This document shows, piece by piece, positions 51,273 through 61,715 of a stretch of 64,000 nucleotides of DNA (position 1 is the first letter of the stretch; each line of letters begins with the position of its first letter). Position numbers and translations under genes: made by a program. The notes under the pieces are model-generated. The model did no database searches and was not told the DNA's origin. It worked only from the letters and a program-made list of their open reading frames with translations. The stretch spans positions 145,089,012-145,153,011 of the forward strand of contig NC_059073.1 in the NCBI RefSeq assembly GCF_020497125.1, written 5' to 3'. This DNA is from Mauremys mutica. Taxonomy: Eukaryota > Chordata > Testudines > Geoemydidae.

Positions 51273-51986
51273 CGGGCCTCACGCCTAAGAGGGCCCCGCG
51301 CCCAAGCCCTGGTACGGCATACCGGCAAGAGCTGGCACACCGCACTGGCGTGGCCCGGCTTCCCAGGGGGCAATTTAAAGGGCCTGGGGCTTCAGCTGAA
51401 GCCCCAGACCCTTTAAATTGCCACCAGAGCCCCACTGCTGGAGCCCTGGGGTAGGGCTGCAGGGTTCAGGGGGCTATTTAAAAAGTCCAGGGCTCCCATT
51501 GCTTCTACCGCCCCCGTCCTTTAAATAGCCGCTGGAGATCCGCCGCTTCCCCAGGGCTCCCTTGGATATTTAAAGGGCTGGAGCAGTAGAAGCAGGGGAG
51601 CCCCGGGCCCTTTAAATAGCCCCCAAGCCCCAGGCGGCTGCTGCTGCTACCCCAGGGGAGGGAGGAGGAGGAGGAGGGGGCACTTACCATACAGGGTGGG
51701 CTGTACCCCCTGTACCCGCACCCCCTGCCCGCAGCCAGCCCTGCACCCCCCTGCCCTGCCTGAGGTGTACAATAAAGTTCCTCTTAACCAACTTGATATT
51801 TATAATATATGACACAATGTACATAATATATAATTTTGTTATTATTTATATAGTTATGGAAAGTAAATAATACATGGAAGAAATAAAAGGCGCTGGTTTT
51901 ACTTTTTTTTTTTTTTATAGTCATCCCTGCCAGGGCCCCGCTGAAAATATACGAATTGGGCCCCGCACTTCCTAAAGCCAGCCCTG
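51273..51986. mobile_element. GC-rich MITE-like element
   Basis: The right end is 'cctaaagccagccctg'. Read inward on the minus strand this starts CAGGGCTGGCTTTAGG. The interior repeats 'ctttaaatagcc' and 'gggagccc' words in a loose tandem, like the minisatellite at 14666. An AT-rich part with a 15-base T run follows (51780-51920). The left end at 51273 appears truncated. Confidence 0.6.
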
Positions 51987-52178
51987 TCCCAGGGTGCCGC
52001 TGTGCTTTTTGAGATGCTGTCCTTGGGCTGAGACTTCAAAGCAAGGGGGTGGCCAGTTGTGGTTATTTAAAGAGCCCCTAAAGAGATGTTATCCTGTGTG
52101 TCCCAGCTAAATTCCCGCTGGGGTAGCCACGTTCTGCCTCCCAACTTGCAGGCTGGTGAAATTCCCTTCCCACACTAA
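51987..52178. other. unassigned stretch
   Basis: Nothing recognised. Confidence 0.4.
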
Positions 52179-52440
52179 GGGCTTGGCTACACTGGAGAGT
52201 TGCAGCGCTGGGAGTTTACAGCGCTGGTCGTACAGCTGTGTAGGAACAGCGCTGGTGTGTGGCCACACTGACAGCTACCAGCGCTGCAGTGTGGCCACAC
52301 TTGCAGCATTTGCAGCACTGTATTGAGAGGTGCATTGTGGGCAGCTATCCCACAGAGCACCTCGTCCCATTTTGCCGCTGTGGGTTGTGGGAAGGGGACG
52401 GAAGGGTGCGGGTCATTCCGCTTCCTGTCCCAACGCCCTA
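52179..52440. mobile_element. PIF/Harbinger element end, truncated
   Basis: It starts 'gggcttggctacactggaga' right after TAA (52176-52178), which fits the 3-bp TWA duplication of Harbinger elements. The same terminus opens the larger copy at 59607. AGCGCT words recur four times in the first 120 bp. The piece ends within the non-coding leader, so no transposase frame is left. Confidence 0.65.
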
Positions 52441-52894
52441 GTAAAACGTTGCACTAGGATTACAGTCCTAGTATAGCGCAAGAGACGACAGGTGCGTACA
52501 GCCAGGGAAAGCTCAAGGAAACACGGTGAGGCTGGGCAGTAGGATAAGCAGTGGGCTCAGCACAACAGCTGCCCACGGCTGAGATTTTTTTTTGCAGGCC
52601 TTGTGTCCCCTCAGACCTGGGGCTAGAAGAACCCAAAGAAGCAGGGAATGACGGGGAGGGCGGGACAGGACTTTGTAACCTTTCCTCTGCAGACACTCGA
52701 GTAAACCCTTTGCTGTGGGAACCACGCACCCAGGCCATCTGGTCTCTCCAGTGCTCTTGTGGCAAACCAGCAGCCACTGTTCCCTCGGGGACTAGCAAGA
52801 CCCTTCCCCCAGCTCTGTTTCAAATCGGGGGCTCAACGCGGCCTTAACAGTGGTGCTGCCACTTGCTCCTCCATAATAATGCCTCGCACTCCTG
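52441..52894. other. unassigned stretch
   Basis: Frames on both strands overlap at 52460-52850 without motifs. Confidence 0.4.
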
Positions 52895-53345
52895 TAGTGC
52901 TTCTCCTCTTGAATTATTTTCACAACTGCAGCGCCTTGGATGCCCGGCTAGGGAGCAGGATCTTGATGCGCTTTGCAAAGGCAGTCAGAATCCTCCTTGT
53001 TTTAAAGGTAATAATTGGAGATATACTAATCTCCTAGAACTGGAACGGACCTTGAAAGGTCACCTAGTCCAGCCCCCTGCCTTCACTGGCAGGACCAATT
53101 TTTGCCCCAGATTCCTAAGTGGCCTCCTCAAGGATTGAACTCACAACCCTGGGTTTAGCAGGCCAATGCTCAAACCACTGAGCTATCCCTCCCTTTACAG
53201 ATGGAGGGGGGGAAGGGGGCAGCTTGAGGCACCCAGAGGTGCAGTGACTTGCCCAAGGTCACCCAGTAGGCCAGTGGCAGAGCCAGGAATTAAACCCAGG
53301 TCTCCTGAATCCTATCTGGTCTCTTTCCACTCTGAGGAGTGAGGC
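52895..53345 (-). repeat. MIR-like SINE, antisense, split by a younger SINE
   Basis: The tail part is at 52895-53012 ('gatgcgctttgcaaaggcag'). The core and head follow at 53193-53345 ('ctttacagatggaggggg', 'tgacttgcccaaggtcaccc', 'ggaattaaacccaggtctcc'). Confidence 0.75.
53013..53192 (-). repeat. tortoise-type Pol III/SINE (tRNA head, CR1-like tail)
   Basis: On the minus strand the head starts 'ggagggatagctcagtggtt', with an A box (TAGCTCAGTGG, plus 53175-53185) and a B box (GAGTTCAATCC, plus 53132-53142). The body leads into a CR1-like tail, 'gtgacctttcaaggtccgtt'. This structure is known from hidden-necked turtles, where CR1 enzymes are thought to mobilise it. It is nearly full length and is the best taxon marker in the window. 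Confidence 0.88.
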
Positions 53346-54344
53346 GAAGCATTCACCCATGCTCCACCCCCCCGGCACCCTGGCAGCTTCACCAACTCTG
53401 CAGCCTTCCATGCTGCCCCCTGTGTTTCCACTATTTTCAGCCTTAAGGGAGGAGGGGTTCACCCCTCTGCTGACACAGGAAAGGCAGTTTGCACCTTCAC
53501 AATGCAGGGGCTGGCTCACCCAGGGCAGCCCTATGCTGGGCCTCTGCTTCAAAGCTCCCTACGGGGCTTCACAAGAGCGCAGAATAGCCAGGCCATAAGA
53601 ATACCCCACCCTACCCTGTGCGGGGCTCCTGGGGCAGAGCTGGGCATGCGGGGGGCGCGGTCTCTCAGCTAGGGTCATTCCCCAGGGCTGCCATGACCTG
53701 CACTCCCTTCATGGGGGGGCCATATCCTAATGATGCAGCGCGAAAAGCAAACATGCGAGTGCTGGCTGGGTGCTGAGTTGAGTTACCGGAGTTCAGCCCT
53801 TTTAAGGCCACAATTTCTGCCCATGCCCAACCCTGCTCTGCTGGGAGCCAAAGGCTGCTGTGTGTTGTTTCTTTCCTGGGTCTGGCTGATTGCTGGAGCT
53901 GGGGTGATCTCCAGCATGATTCATCATTGCAGAGCTGTCTGCGCGCAGCAGGCATTTATCTCCCATAAAGTGTGGCTGAATCTCCGGCCATGGGAGGGCT
54001 TGTGTGTGCGGAGACAGGTCTCATTAGTGAGAGACAAGCTGAGAATTTATTTCTTCCTTTTTCTCTGTGGCTTTGGCCAGAGCTGCCTGGGAATGAAAGG
54101 CTGGCCCAATCCCAGGGCTTGAATTCAGCCGCTCTCTCATTACGACTCTCAATTGACTCCTGACCCATCCACACACAGTGTTCTCAGTCTGCCTGTGTGT
54201 AAATTGTTTACATCTCGACATAGGCACTGGTGAGGCAGAGGGGAGAGGTTAATTGAGCAGAAATATTAATCGCTAGTTTTGAATCTTCTCTGTACCGAGG
54301 GCCCCTTCCCACTCCCATCACAGGCAGTGGGAGTTAATCAAGTC
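53346..54344. other. unassigned; 54120-54330 a candidate conserved block
   Basis: The last 200 bp ('gtgtaaattgtttacatctc', 'taattgagcagaaatattaa') are AT-rich with no repeat words, unlike the neighbouring DNA. No exon supported. Confidence 0.35.
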
Positions 54345-54470
54345 CAATTTTGTCTACACAGAAACTTGACCCGTTTAGTTAAACTGGTGTAGCTGCTGGT
54401 GGGAGGCTCTTAAACTGGTTTGGGACTGACTTGCTTTGAGCTGGGAAGCCCTGGGGTAGACAACTTGCTA
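54345..54470. repeat. hAT-type MITE remnant
   Basis: 'ttttgtctacacagaaactt' and 'aagccctggggtagaca' could be the ends; 'gtttagttaaactggtgtag' inside. Related words lie at 42190. Confidence 0.45.
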
Positions 54471-54626
54471 GATTCCTAAATCGCTGATTCAATTTCTGCC
54501 CTGGGCCTAGAAGCTGAACAACCATCAGGTGCTCTTAGCTGAGATGAATTTTTGCCAGTTCTCAGCCTTCGTCACATTGGGCAGGTGCAGAGTCAGGCAA
54601 GCCCCCACTGCAGCTGGCAGTAACTT

Positions 54627-54905
54627 CATAGAATATCAGGGTTGGAAGGGACCTCAGGAGGTATCTAGTCCAACCCCCTACTCAAAGCAGGACCAACAGC
54701 AACTAAATCATCCCAGCCAGGGCTTTGTCAAGCCTGATCTTAAAAACCTCTAAGGAAGGAGATTCCACCACCTCCCTAGGTAACCCATTCCAGTGCTTCA
54801 CCACCCTCCTAGTGAAATAGTGTTTCCTGATATCCATCCTAGACCTCCCCCACTGCAACTTGAGACCATTGCTCCTTGTTCTGTCATCTGCCATGACTGA
54901 GAACT
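54627..54905 (-). pseudogene. CR1 LINE C-terminal end and 3' UTR, antisense
   Basis: On the minus strand it reads [36 protein letters not shown] in pieces and ends with ALAGMI. It is the last 60 or so codons of CR1 ORF2. The 3' UTR ends at 54627. Confidence 0.88.
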
Positions 54906-55069
54906 TGCTCCAGTCTCAGCAAGGAGACCAAGGATGAATGGGGCCTGGAGACCGAGCGGCTTTCTCTCCGTTAGTGGCATGGTCTCTTGTTCAGCACTGG
55001 AAGGGAAGATGCACCAGAAGCTTGCCCTGCTGCTGTGGGAGCCAAGGCTTCAGAACTGCCACTTAGTGG
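54906..55069. other. unassigned short stretch
   Basis: Nothing recognised. Confidence 0.4.
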
Positions 55070-55375
55070 GAGGCTGGGTATAGCACTGGCACTCCGGAGA
55101 TGTGAGTTCTAGCCCTGGCACTGCCTTGGACACATCTCTGGGCTTCTGCTTCTTTCACTTTTGTCTATTTCAATTGTAAATATATTCCTGGCAGGCACTG
55201 GCTCTGACTGTGTAGCTAGGGTGGCCAGATAGGAAGTGTAAAAGATGGGGACAGGGGGTGGGGGATAATAGGTGCCTATATCAGAAAAAGCCCCCAAAAT
55301 CGGGACTGTCCCTATAACATCAGGACATCTGGTCACCCCATGTGCAGCACCCAACACAACGGGGCCAGGTCTCAG
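55070..55375 (+). repeat. MIR/L2-type SINE interrupted by a MITE
   Basis: The head and core are at 55070-55165 ('gtgagttctagccctggcac'). The L2-like tail starts 'attcctggcaggcactggct' and resumes after the MITE as 'tgtgcagcacccaacacaac'. Confidence 0.7.
55217..55340. mobile_element. 124-bp MITE, sister of 27396-27517
   Basis: Ends 'tagggtggccagat' and 'atctggtcacccca' pair with few differences. Flanks TGTGTAGC (55209-55216) and TGTGCAGC (55341-55348) agree at 7 of 8 bases. It is inverted relative to the copy at 27396. Confidence 0.85.
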
Positions 55376-56929
55376 CTGGGATGGCTAGCTGCCACCGATG
55401 CAATCACCTGGCACTTTCCCCACCATAAAATTCACACTGCGGTGTTTAAAATCTCCAGCACTGAAATTACACTGGGGTTTTTTTTGTTTCATGCATGGAT
55501 CTACTACCATGATGAGGAGTATGGCTATAAACACCTTGACCTTGCCACGGTGCGGTAGAAAGAGACTTCTCAAGACACAGCTGCGGCCTTCGAGTGCTTG
55601 TGGCTGATTTTAAAGGGATGGGAATGGTATCCAGTCCCCTGACAAGGCCTTTTATTTGCTTTGGTTCTGGCTGCAGCAACGTCGCTGTCCTGTTCTGCGG
55701 CCGGGGAAGCGTCGCCAGCTGCGAGCGTCTGACTCAGCAAAAAGCAGGTATGGTATTGGGGGTTTGACAATGTCAAATTAAATTTCCTTAGGCAAATACA
55801 GTATGCAGCAAAATCAAGTGAAGTGCAGGGAGAAATTGAATTAGCTAATTCGGTTAAGGCTGGGTGCCGGGTGTAAGATAGAAGATGGACAGCGAGGTGG
55901 CAGGGACAGGGTGCATGGTCCATAAGGCTCTGTTTCCTCCTATCAATCCTTTGAAGTCCATTTTGCGCTGTCATTTCACACCAGCTGTGCGAAGGGCCAG
56001 GCTGCTGGATCCTGTCTGACCTCACACGTGCAACTGTACTGGCTGGGAGGTGGAACCTTCTGCCACTCGCTCGCGGGTTTACGACTCTCTGAGGGTCCAG
56101 GTTCGCTGCTGCTTGTTCGGCTTGTGTGAAGTGAGTCTGTGGGTTCTCAGCCTGGAGGAGGAAGTCTCGCCATCCACTCCCCCATTTAATAGCTTAAGAG
56201 GCTAGGAGGGACCGTTCAGTTCTGCAGGGTTCCCAGTAACTCGGGCCTGAACGTGACTCGAGTCAGGCCACAAGCTGCACCTCAGTTGTCCTACGGGATG
56301 AAAGCCTGGGCATTTCACCCTGATGAGAACCTCTCCAAAGTGAAGGCAGGCTCGTTGGTGGGTGAAGAAAGCAGGGGAACTCCTGATCTTGGGAGGGAGA
56401 CCAGCATCCTTGCTGCCCACCTTCAAGAGTTTCACGGCTACCGGCACCACCGCCAGGGGCCTAACCAAAAGGCCACATCCAGTGTTCATAAAGCAGGACT
56501 GGATAGTACATGCCACTCGTTTGGCTCCAGCTTGGAAGACCCTCTAGGAGGCTCCTTGGGTGGGTTTATTAGGAACTGGATTAAGACCCACCAGGAATAG
56601 CCAACAGGAAAGCCGTGGGGGTGGCAGTAGCTGCACTGGTACCAATTAGACACCTCTCCTGCGCTCGTTGGCCCGTTCTGGGGTGGTGACAGCCTCTAGC
56701 CCCATATTGAAAAGAACGTTGCTCTCAGCTGCTGGAGGAAAACCCAAGGAAGCTGAACAGCAGCTGCGGCTCTGCTGCCTGTGCCCTGGGTGTGAACCCC
56801 AGGCTCAAAGGGAGGAAACTTGCAAATGGGGTAGGCAGCAGTATGGCGGGAAAGGGTCCGGGCCGATAGTGTGTCACAAATGGAATGAATCAGAAATGTG
56901 ATGCGGTTGCTCAAAAGGCTAATTTCAGT
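55376..56929. other. unassigned; 55750-55865 a candidate conserved block
   Basis: The 115-bp block 'ttgacaatgtcaaattaaat' to 'gaattagctaattcggttaa' is AT-rich, includes short palindromes, and lacks repeat words. The rest of the 1.5 kb shows nothing recognisable. Confidence 0.35.
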
Positions 56930-57585
56930 CTGGGGTGTGTTAACGGGACTCTCGTATATGAGACGGGGGAGGTAATCGTCCCTCTGTGCTCGGTACTGGT
57001 GAGGCCTCACTTGGAGTATTGTGTCTAATTCTGGGTGCCACGTTTTAGGAAAGACGTGGACAACTTGGAGAGAGCAACAAAATGATCCAAGGTTTAGAAA
57101 ACCTGACCTGTGAGGGAAAAGGTGAACAGCGGACCTGTGCAGGCTTGAGGAAAGCAGACTGACGGGGAACCTAGGAAGTCTTCAAATCTGTTAAGGGCAG
57201 TTATAAAGAGGACAGGGGTCAGTTCTCCAGGTGCACTGAAGGTAGGACAAGAAGCAATGGGCTTCATCTGCAGCAAGGGAGATGTAGGTTAGAGAGCAGG
57301 AGAAACTTCTGACCTCTAAGGATAGTTGAGCACTGGAATAGCTCCCAAGGGCAGAAGCTCCCTAGAAGTGGGTACCCACCGGTGCCCAAGCCATAACCCC
57401 TTCCCCCCTGTTCAAGCGCCCCTGTCCAAGAGAGGTTGGAGAATCCCAGCACTGGAGGTTTTAAGAACAGGCTGGACAAACACCTGTCCAGGCTGGTGCA
57501 GATTTACTTGGTCCTGTCTCAATGCAGGGAAATGGATGGAGATGAGCTCTCAGGGTCCAGCCCTACGTTCCTAGGCTTCTGGGCA
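56930..57585 (+). pseudogene. CR1 LINE 3' region, strongly decayed
   Basis: 'tactggtgaggcctcacttg' and 'gagtattgtgtctaattctg' encode a VRPHLEYCV-like word of CR1 ORF2. Later 'gaagcaatgggcttcatctg' and 'ggttttaagaacaggctgga' represent the C-terminus. It ends near 'ccagccctacgttcctag'. Many stops and frameshifts. Sub-family different from 24165. Confidence 0.8.
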
Positions 57586-58489
57586 CTCCCAGCCCCACCC
57601 GCACTCACTTCCAAAAGCTCTCCCGCTTCGAAACCCCTTTGATCAGGGCTCTGAAAGGGCACTTAGCGGTGGGAGTGCTCTTGTTCCCTGCTGCAGGAGG
57701 GGTCGGGCTTTCAGCTTCTGGCTCTGCCATTTTCTTCAGAGCAGCTACATGTGTAGGAGTCGGCCCTTGGCCCCCGGCACTTCTGTTCTGCTTTCTCCGC
57801 TTTACTTTTATCTGTCGCTCTTGGTCTCATTTTGATCTTTCCCCACCCGCTCTCCTGTCTCCCCTTGTCTGACCTGTTCTCTCTGGGCCAGATCCGAGCA
57901 GCCTCTTCTCCCCCTGGCCACTTGGTGGGCTTGGCCACTTGAATGGGAGTTTGCTGCTCGGGATCGGGCCCCCACTATCGTCTGTGCTCCCTGTTTGTCT
58001 TGTCCCAACCTCTTTGCTCTTGTGAGCCTAGCATTGATTTTAAATAGATCAAACTGACAGCCCTGGCTCCGGCAGCTCTGTTCCATCTGCCACCTGGCCA
58101 AGCCTGCCTTCATCTGCCGTAACAGCATCTCCTGCTGCACTTGGACAAAGATCCCAGCCAAGCCATGCACTCTGGCTCTGTTAGCCATGGTGGGGGGAAG
58201 GGGATGCTTGCGTACAGCTCCCTCTCCCCCAAAATTCAGTGTCCTGGGCCTTGTTGGATCATGGATAACAACACGTGAGTGCCAACGTGCTGCCCCTCTA
58301 TGGCACCTCCTAGACCCAGCCGCGCCCATCCCCCTCTCCTGCTGCAATGCAATGGTCCTCTGGCGTGATTCAGCGTTAGTGGGCTGCAGCTGCCAACCGC
58401 CAGCCAGCCCGCCTCAGCCACGCTGCAGGGGCTAGCTCCTCTCCCAGAGCCCGGCATGCACTTGTGCCTGTCTGAGGTACCTGAGCTCC
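57586..58489. other. unassigned; longest minus-strand frame outside mobile DNA
   Basis: A minus-strand frame of 179 codons lies at 57808-58347. Its product is Arg/Gln-rich with no domain I recognise. No splice or promoter context supports it. Confidence 0.35.
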
Positions 58490-58690
58490 TCAGTCTCTAG
58501 GGTATTTATCCTCACACGCCCCTACGGGCAGGGCAGGGCTGTTTTCCCTCTCTGTCCAATGGGGATATGAGGCAAGCAGAAGCTAAGTGACTTGCCCAGG
58601 GTCATGTGGGAAGTCTGTGGCAGAGCAGGAATTGCTCCTTGGGCTTTCTTCCGCACCCAGGCTAATGCCCTGACTACCACTTCTAACAGC
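58490..58690 (-). repeat. MIR-like SINE, antisense
   Basis: 'agggtatttatcctcacacg', 'gtgacttgcccagggtcatg' and 'gtggcagagcaggaattgct'. Confidence 0.8.
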
Positions 58691-58714
58691 TGCTAATGCA
58701 GACTCTCAGGGAGA

Positions 58715-58965
58715 AGCTATGTAGCCTAGGGGATAGGAAACATGAAGACTTGGGTTTTAATCCCAGCTCTGCTGTTGTGTGATAGTCACAGCACCTTTTG
58801 GTGCCTCTTTCTCCCCCAGGCTTCATTCTTTGTCTTGTCTGTTTAGGACGTCAGCTGTTGGGGCAGGGACCGTCTCGCTCTGTGGTTGTACAGCACCCAG
58901 CACCCCGGGGGCTTGATCTCCCATGAAGCTGTTAGGCCCTGCCACAAATAAATAACGAGGCTCAT
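58715..58965 (+). repeat. MIR/L2-type SINE, full length
   Basis: Head 'tagcctaggggataggaaac', 'gggttttaatcccagctctg', core 'cagcaccttttggtgcctct', L2-like tail 'gttggggcagggaccgtctc' and 'ccacaaataaataac'. It lies head-to-head with the antisense copy just upstream. Confidence 0.85.
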
Positions 58966-59061
58966 GGAAACCAGTGGGACAATCCATGTGCTCAAAAACT
59001 CTGCTGAATCGGGGCCACCCCCTGCACAATCAGACACCCTGGCAAATGCACACTTGAGTTG

Positions 59062-59086
59062 CGCGTGCGCGCACACACACACACAC
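59062..59086. repeat. (CG/CA)n microsatellite
   Basis: 'gcgtgcgcgcacacacacac' continues for a few more repeats. Alternating purine-pyrimidine DNA such as this can adopt Z-form. Confidence 0.85.
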
Positions 59087-59606
59087 CCCACTGCTAGTCA
59101 CACACCCCCACCGCCCTATGTTTCTATGATATGCAATCCAGCAGCCACACCAAGCAACTCATGCTCACAGGTACACAACACAGCGCCCCCACCCTACTTA
59201 CAAAGACAAAAGGAATACAATATGTCCTTTGTCTTTCTCTAGCCTTTCCTGAGCTCTCTTTCCTTCCTGCTCTCTCGTGTAGCTCTGTCTTTCTCACCTC
59301 TTTAAACCCCCCCCCCACCACCACCACCATCCACATTTCACTTGGACACCCTGTCAGCATAAAGCTGTGAGCCCAGAAGTCAAACCCCAGGGGAACATAA
59401 GGGGAAGTCTCTGAAACTGAATTAAAACAGCAGAACTAATAATGAATTTGGGATTTCAGACAGTGCCTCTTCATCCAGTTAGAGCCTGAGGTTTGGACGA
59501 AAGGATTGTGCAAACTGTATAGGCACACTGTACTGCAGCGGGGTTACAGTTCCCATCCCTGCAATGCACCTACTTCTGCAGTGGAATGTGGTGGCTGAAC
59601 AACTTA
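59087..59606. other. unassigned stretch
   Basis: Contains a C run and a CCA repeat near 59309-59330. No gene recognised. Confidence 0.4.
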
Positions 59607-59987
59607 GGGCTTGGCTACACTTGAGAGTTGCAGCGCTGGTGGAGGCTTTCCAGCGCTGCAACTTAGTAACTGTCCACACCTGCAAGGCACATGCAGCGCT
59701 GCAACTCCCTGGCTGCAGCGCTGGCTGTACACCTGGTCTGGTTGGGGTGTAGCGATTGCAGCGCTGGTGATCCAGCGCTGCTCGTCAAGTGTGGACACAC
59801 ACCAGCGCTGTTATTGGCCTCCAGGGTATTAGGAGATATCCCAGAATTCCTGTTCAGCCACTCTGCTCATCAGTTTGCACTCTACTGCCCTGGCCTCAGG
59901 TGACCAGCCCTTTAAATGCCCCGGGAATTTTAAAAATCCCCTTCCTGTTTGCTCAGCCAGGTGTGGAGTGAACCTTTCCCGGTGACC

Positions 59988-61715
59988 ATGCCTCCTCACG
60001 GCAAACGAGCCCCAGCATGGAGCAATGGCGAGTTGCTGGACCTCATTAGTGTTTGGGGGGAGGAAGCTGTGCAGGCACAGCTGCACTCTAGCCGTATGAA
60101 TTATGATACCTTTGCCCAGGTATCAAAGGACATGCTGGAAAGGGGCCATGACCGGGACGCACTGCAATGCAGGGTTAAAGTGAAGGAGCTGCGGAGTGCC
60201 TACTGCAAAGCCCGCGAGGGAAACCGACGCTCCAGCGCTGCCCCCACGACCTGCCGTTTTTACAGGGAGATGGACACGATACTTGGGGGTGATCCCACTG
60301 CCAATCCGACGACCACGATGGACACTTCTGAGCCGGGTGGGGGACAGGAGCAGGAGGAGGAGTGGAGGAAACCGAGAGTGAAGCTACTGGGATGGGGGAA
60401 GACACCCCAGCGTCCCTGGAGGCATACAGCCAGGAGCTCTTCTCAAGCCAGGAGGAAGGTAGCCAATTGCAGCAGCCAGCACTTGGTGAAGGACAAGCAG
60501 AGGAGCGGGTTACCGGTAAGCGGCTTTTATTTTCAGCATGGAAATGTTTCGGGAGAGGAGGTGGGGTTAGGGCTGCATGCATGCCTGCCTAGATGTGGAA
60601 TAGCCCATTGATGTAGTCTATCACGTCGCGGTAATCTGCTGCAGTAATCTCCTCAAAAGTTTCAGCCAGAGCGTGGGCAATGCGCCTGCACAAGTTTATA
60701 GGGAGAGCCATTGTGGTCCTTGTCCCAGTCAGGCTAACGCGTCCGCGCCACTGTGCTGCGAGGGGTGGGGGGACCATTGCTGCACACAGGCAAGCTGCAT
60801 AGGGGCCAGGGCGGAATCCTCATTGCTGTAGAAGACCTTCCCGCTCTTCCCTGGTGACCCGCAGCAGCGAGATATCTTCCAGGAGTAACTCCTGTGGAAA
60901 ATGTTAGGAGACTGTTCAGTGCAGATGCCCCCTGTAGCTGTTTGCTGTCCCCAACGCACAGAAACCCCTGCACAGCCCTGAAGCAATCCGTCCCCCTTAC
61001 TCACCATTTCATGGCTCCTGTTGGGTTGTGTGTGCTCTCTTTGGTTTGGGAAAAGTATGCTAAATTGAAGACTGTAAACTCCTTCAGTGTGTGGGAATTA
61101 CTGTCTGGATGAGATTATGAACAATGCTACCCCTGTTAACTGTTGCCATTTTTGCCTTTCCAAAAGCGACCTTGACTGCTGGACTGCCTGTCTCCACCAC
61201 TCCACAGAGGCTACAAAAATCTCAGGAAGAAGCCGCGAAAAACCAAGGAAGACATGCTGAAAACAGTTATTGATCACTCTGCTAGAGAGAGTAAAAACCT
61301 GCAGGACTGGAGAGAAAGGGAAAGCAGGATCTGCCAGAGAAACGCAGTGGCCAGGAGAAAAAGCACAAAGCAGCTGCTAAGCATCCTGGCGCACCAAGCG
61401 GACTCTATCCAGTCACTCGTAGCCATGCAGGCAGAGCACTACCACGCCGCCCCTCCTCCCCGTCCCAAAACTTTTTCCCTTGTGCCCCAATGTCAGCTCA
61501 AAACCCCCTTCCCCAGCATCCAGGTTCTTACCACCACCAGCTGCCTCCAACACCTGTGCGTTCACCAACCAGCCCTGAGAACTACGACCCTTACCCTCTG
61601 CACTCAACCCCCATCACCATGCAGTATAGGCATCCTGAAGTGCAGCAGTCATTGCACAGCACTCCAGACAGGACATATTCAAACCTGCGACTGTACAGAG
61701 TAAAACGTTCCAGGA
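59988..61715 (+). pseudogene. Myb/SANT-like DNA-binding protein of the Harbinger element
   Basis: In PIF/Harbinger elements this protein helps bring the transposase to the element's ends. Exon 1 starts at ATG 59988 (gaccATGc). It encodes a SANT-like trihelix (about residues 10-90) with WSNGELLDLISVWGEE, then ERGHDRDALQCRVKVKELR, then TCRFYREMD. An acidic stretch follows, where a frame shift near 60362 moves the rest (EDTPASLEAYSQELFSSQEE) to another frame. A GT donor at 60516 and an AG acceptor ending at 61166 bound an intron. Exon 2 holds ARESKNLQDWRERESRI, HQADSIQSLVAMQAEHY, and, after two further shifts, PEVQQSLHSTPDRTYSNL near 61630-61685. Not translatable as one protein. Many turtle and crocodilian gene models (MSANTD- or ZSCAN29-like) derive from this family. 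Confidence 0.82.
60589..60891 (-). pseudogene. antisense open stretch in the Harbinger intron, candidate exon
   Basis: On the minus strand an acceptor-like 'ttttccacag' ends at 60892. From there 101 codons run to a TAG at 60589-60591 with one interruption, TGA at 60820-60822. The reading includes ELLLEDISLLRVTREERE before the stop, and GFRPGPYAACLCAAMVPPP and TFEEITAADYRDVIDYINGLF after it. A donor-like ATG|GTGAGT sits upstream near 61003. I do not recognise the product. The long reading in a decayed element suggests past selection, but composition could also explain it. Confidence 0.4.

Larger units (their letters stand above)
59607..61715 (+). mobile_element. PIF/Harbinger element with Myb/SANT-like gene, decayed and lacking its right end
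   Basis: The left end 'gggcttggctacacttgaga' follows TTA (59604-59606), fitting a TWA target. AGCGCT occurs seven times in the first 200 bp (59632 to 59810). A two-exon gene for a Myb/SANT-like DNA-binding protein follows. No inverse copy of the left end was found up to 62500, so the right end is missing or too diverged. No DDE transposase frame is present. Confidence 0.75.

Noticed and set aside
53130..53192. tRNA gene on the minus strand
   Set aside because: A and B boxes are present, but the sequence continues into a CR1-like tail and the cloverleaf is not complete. It is a SINE head.
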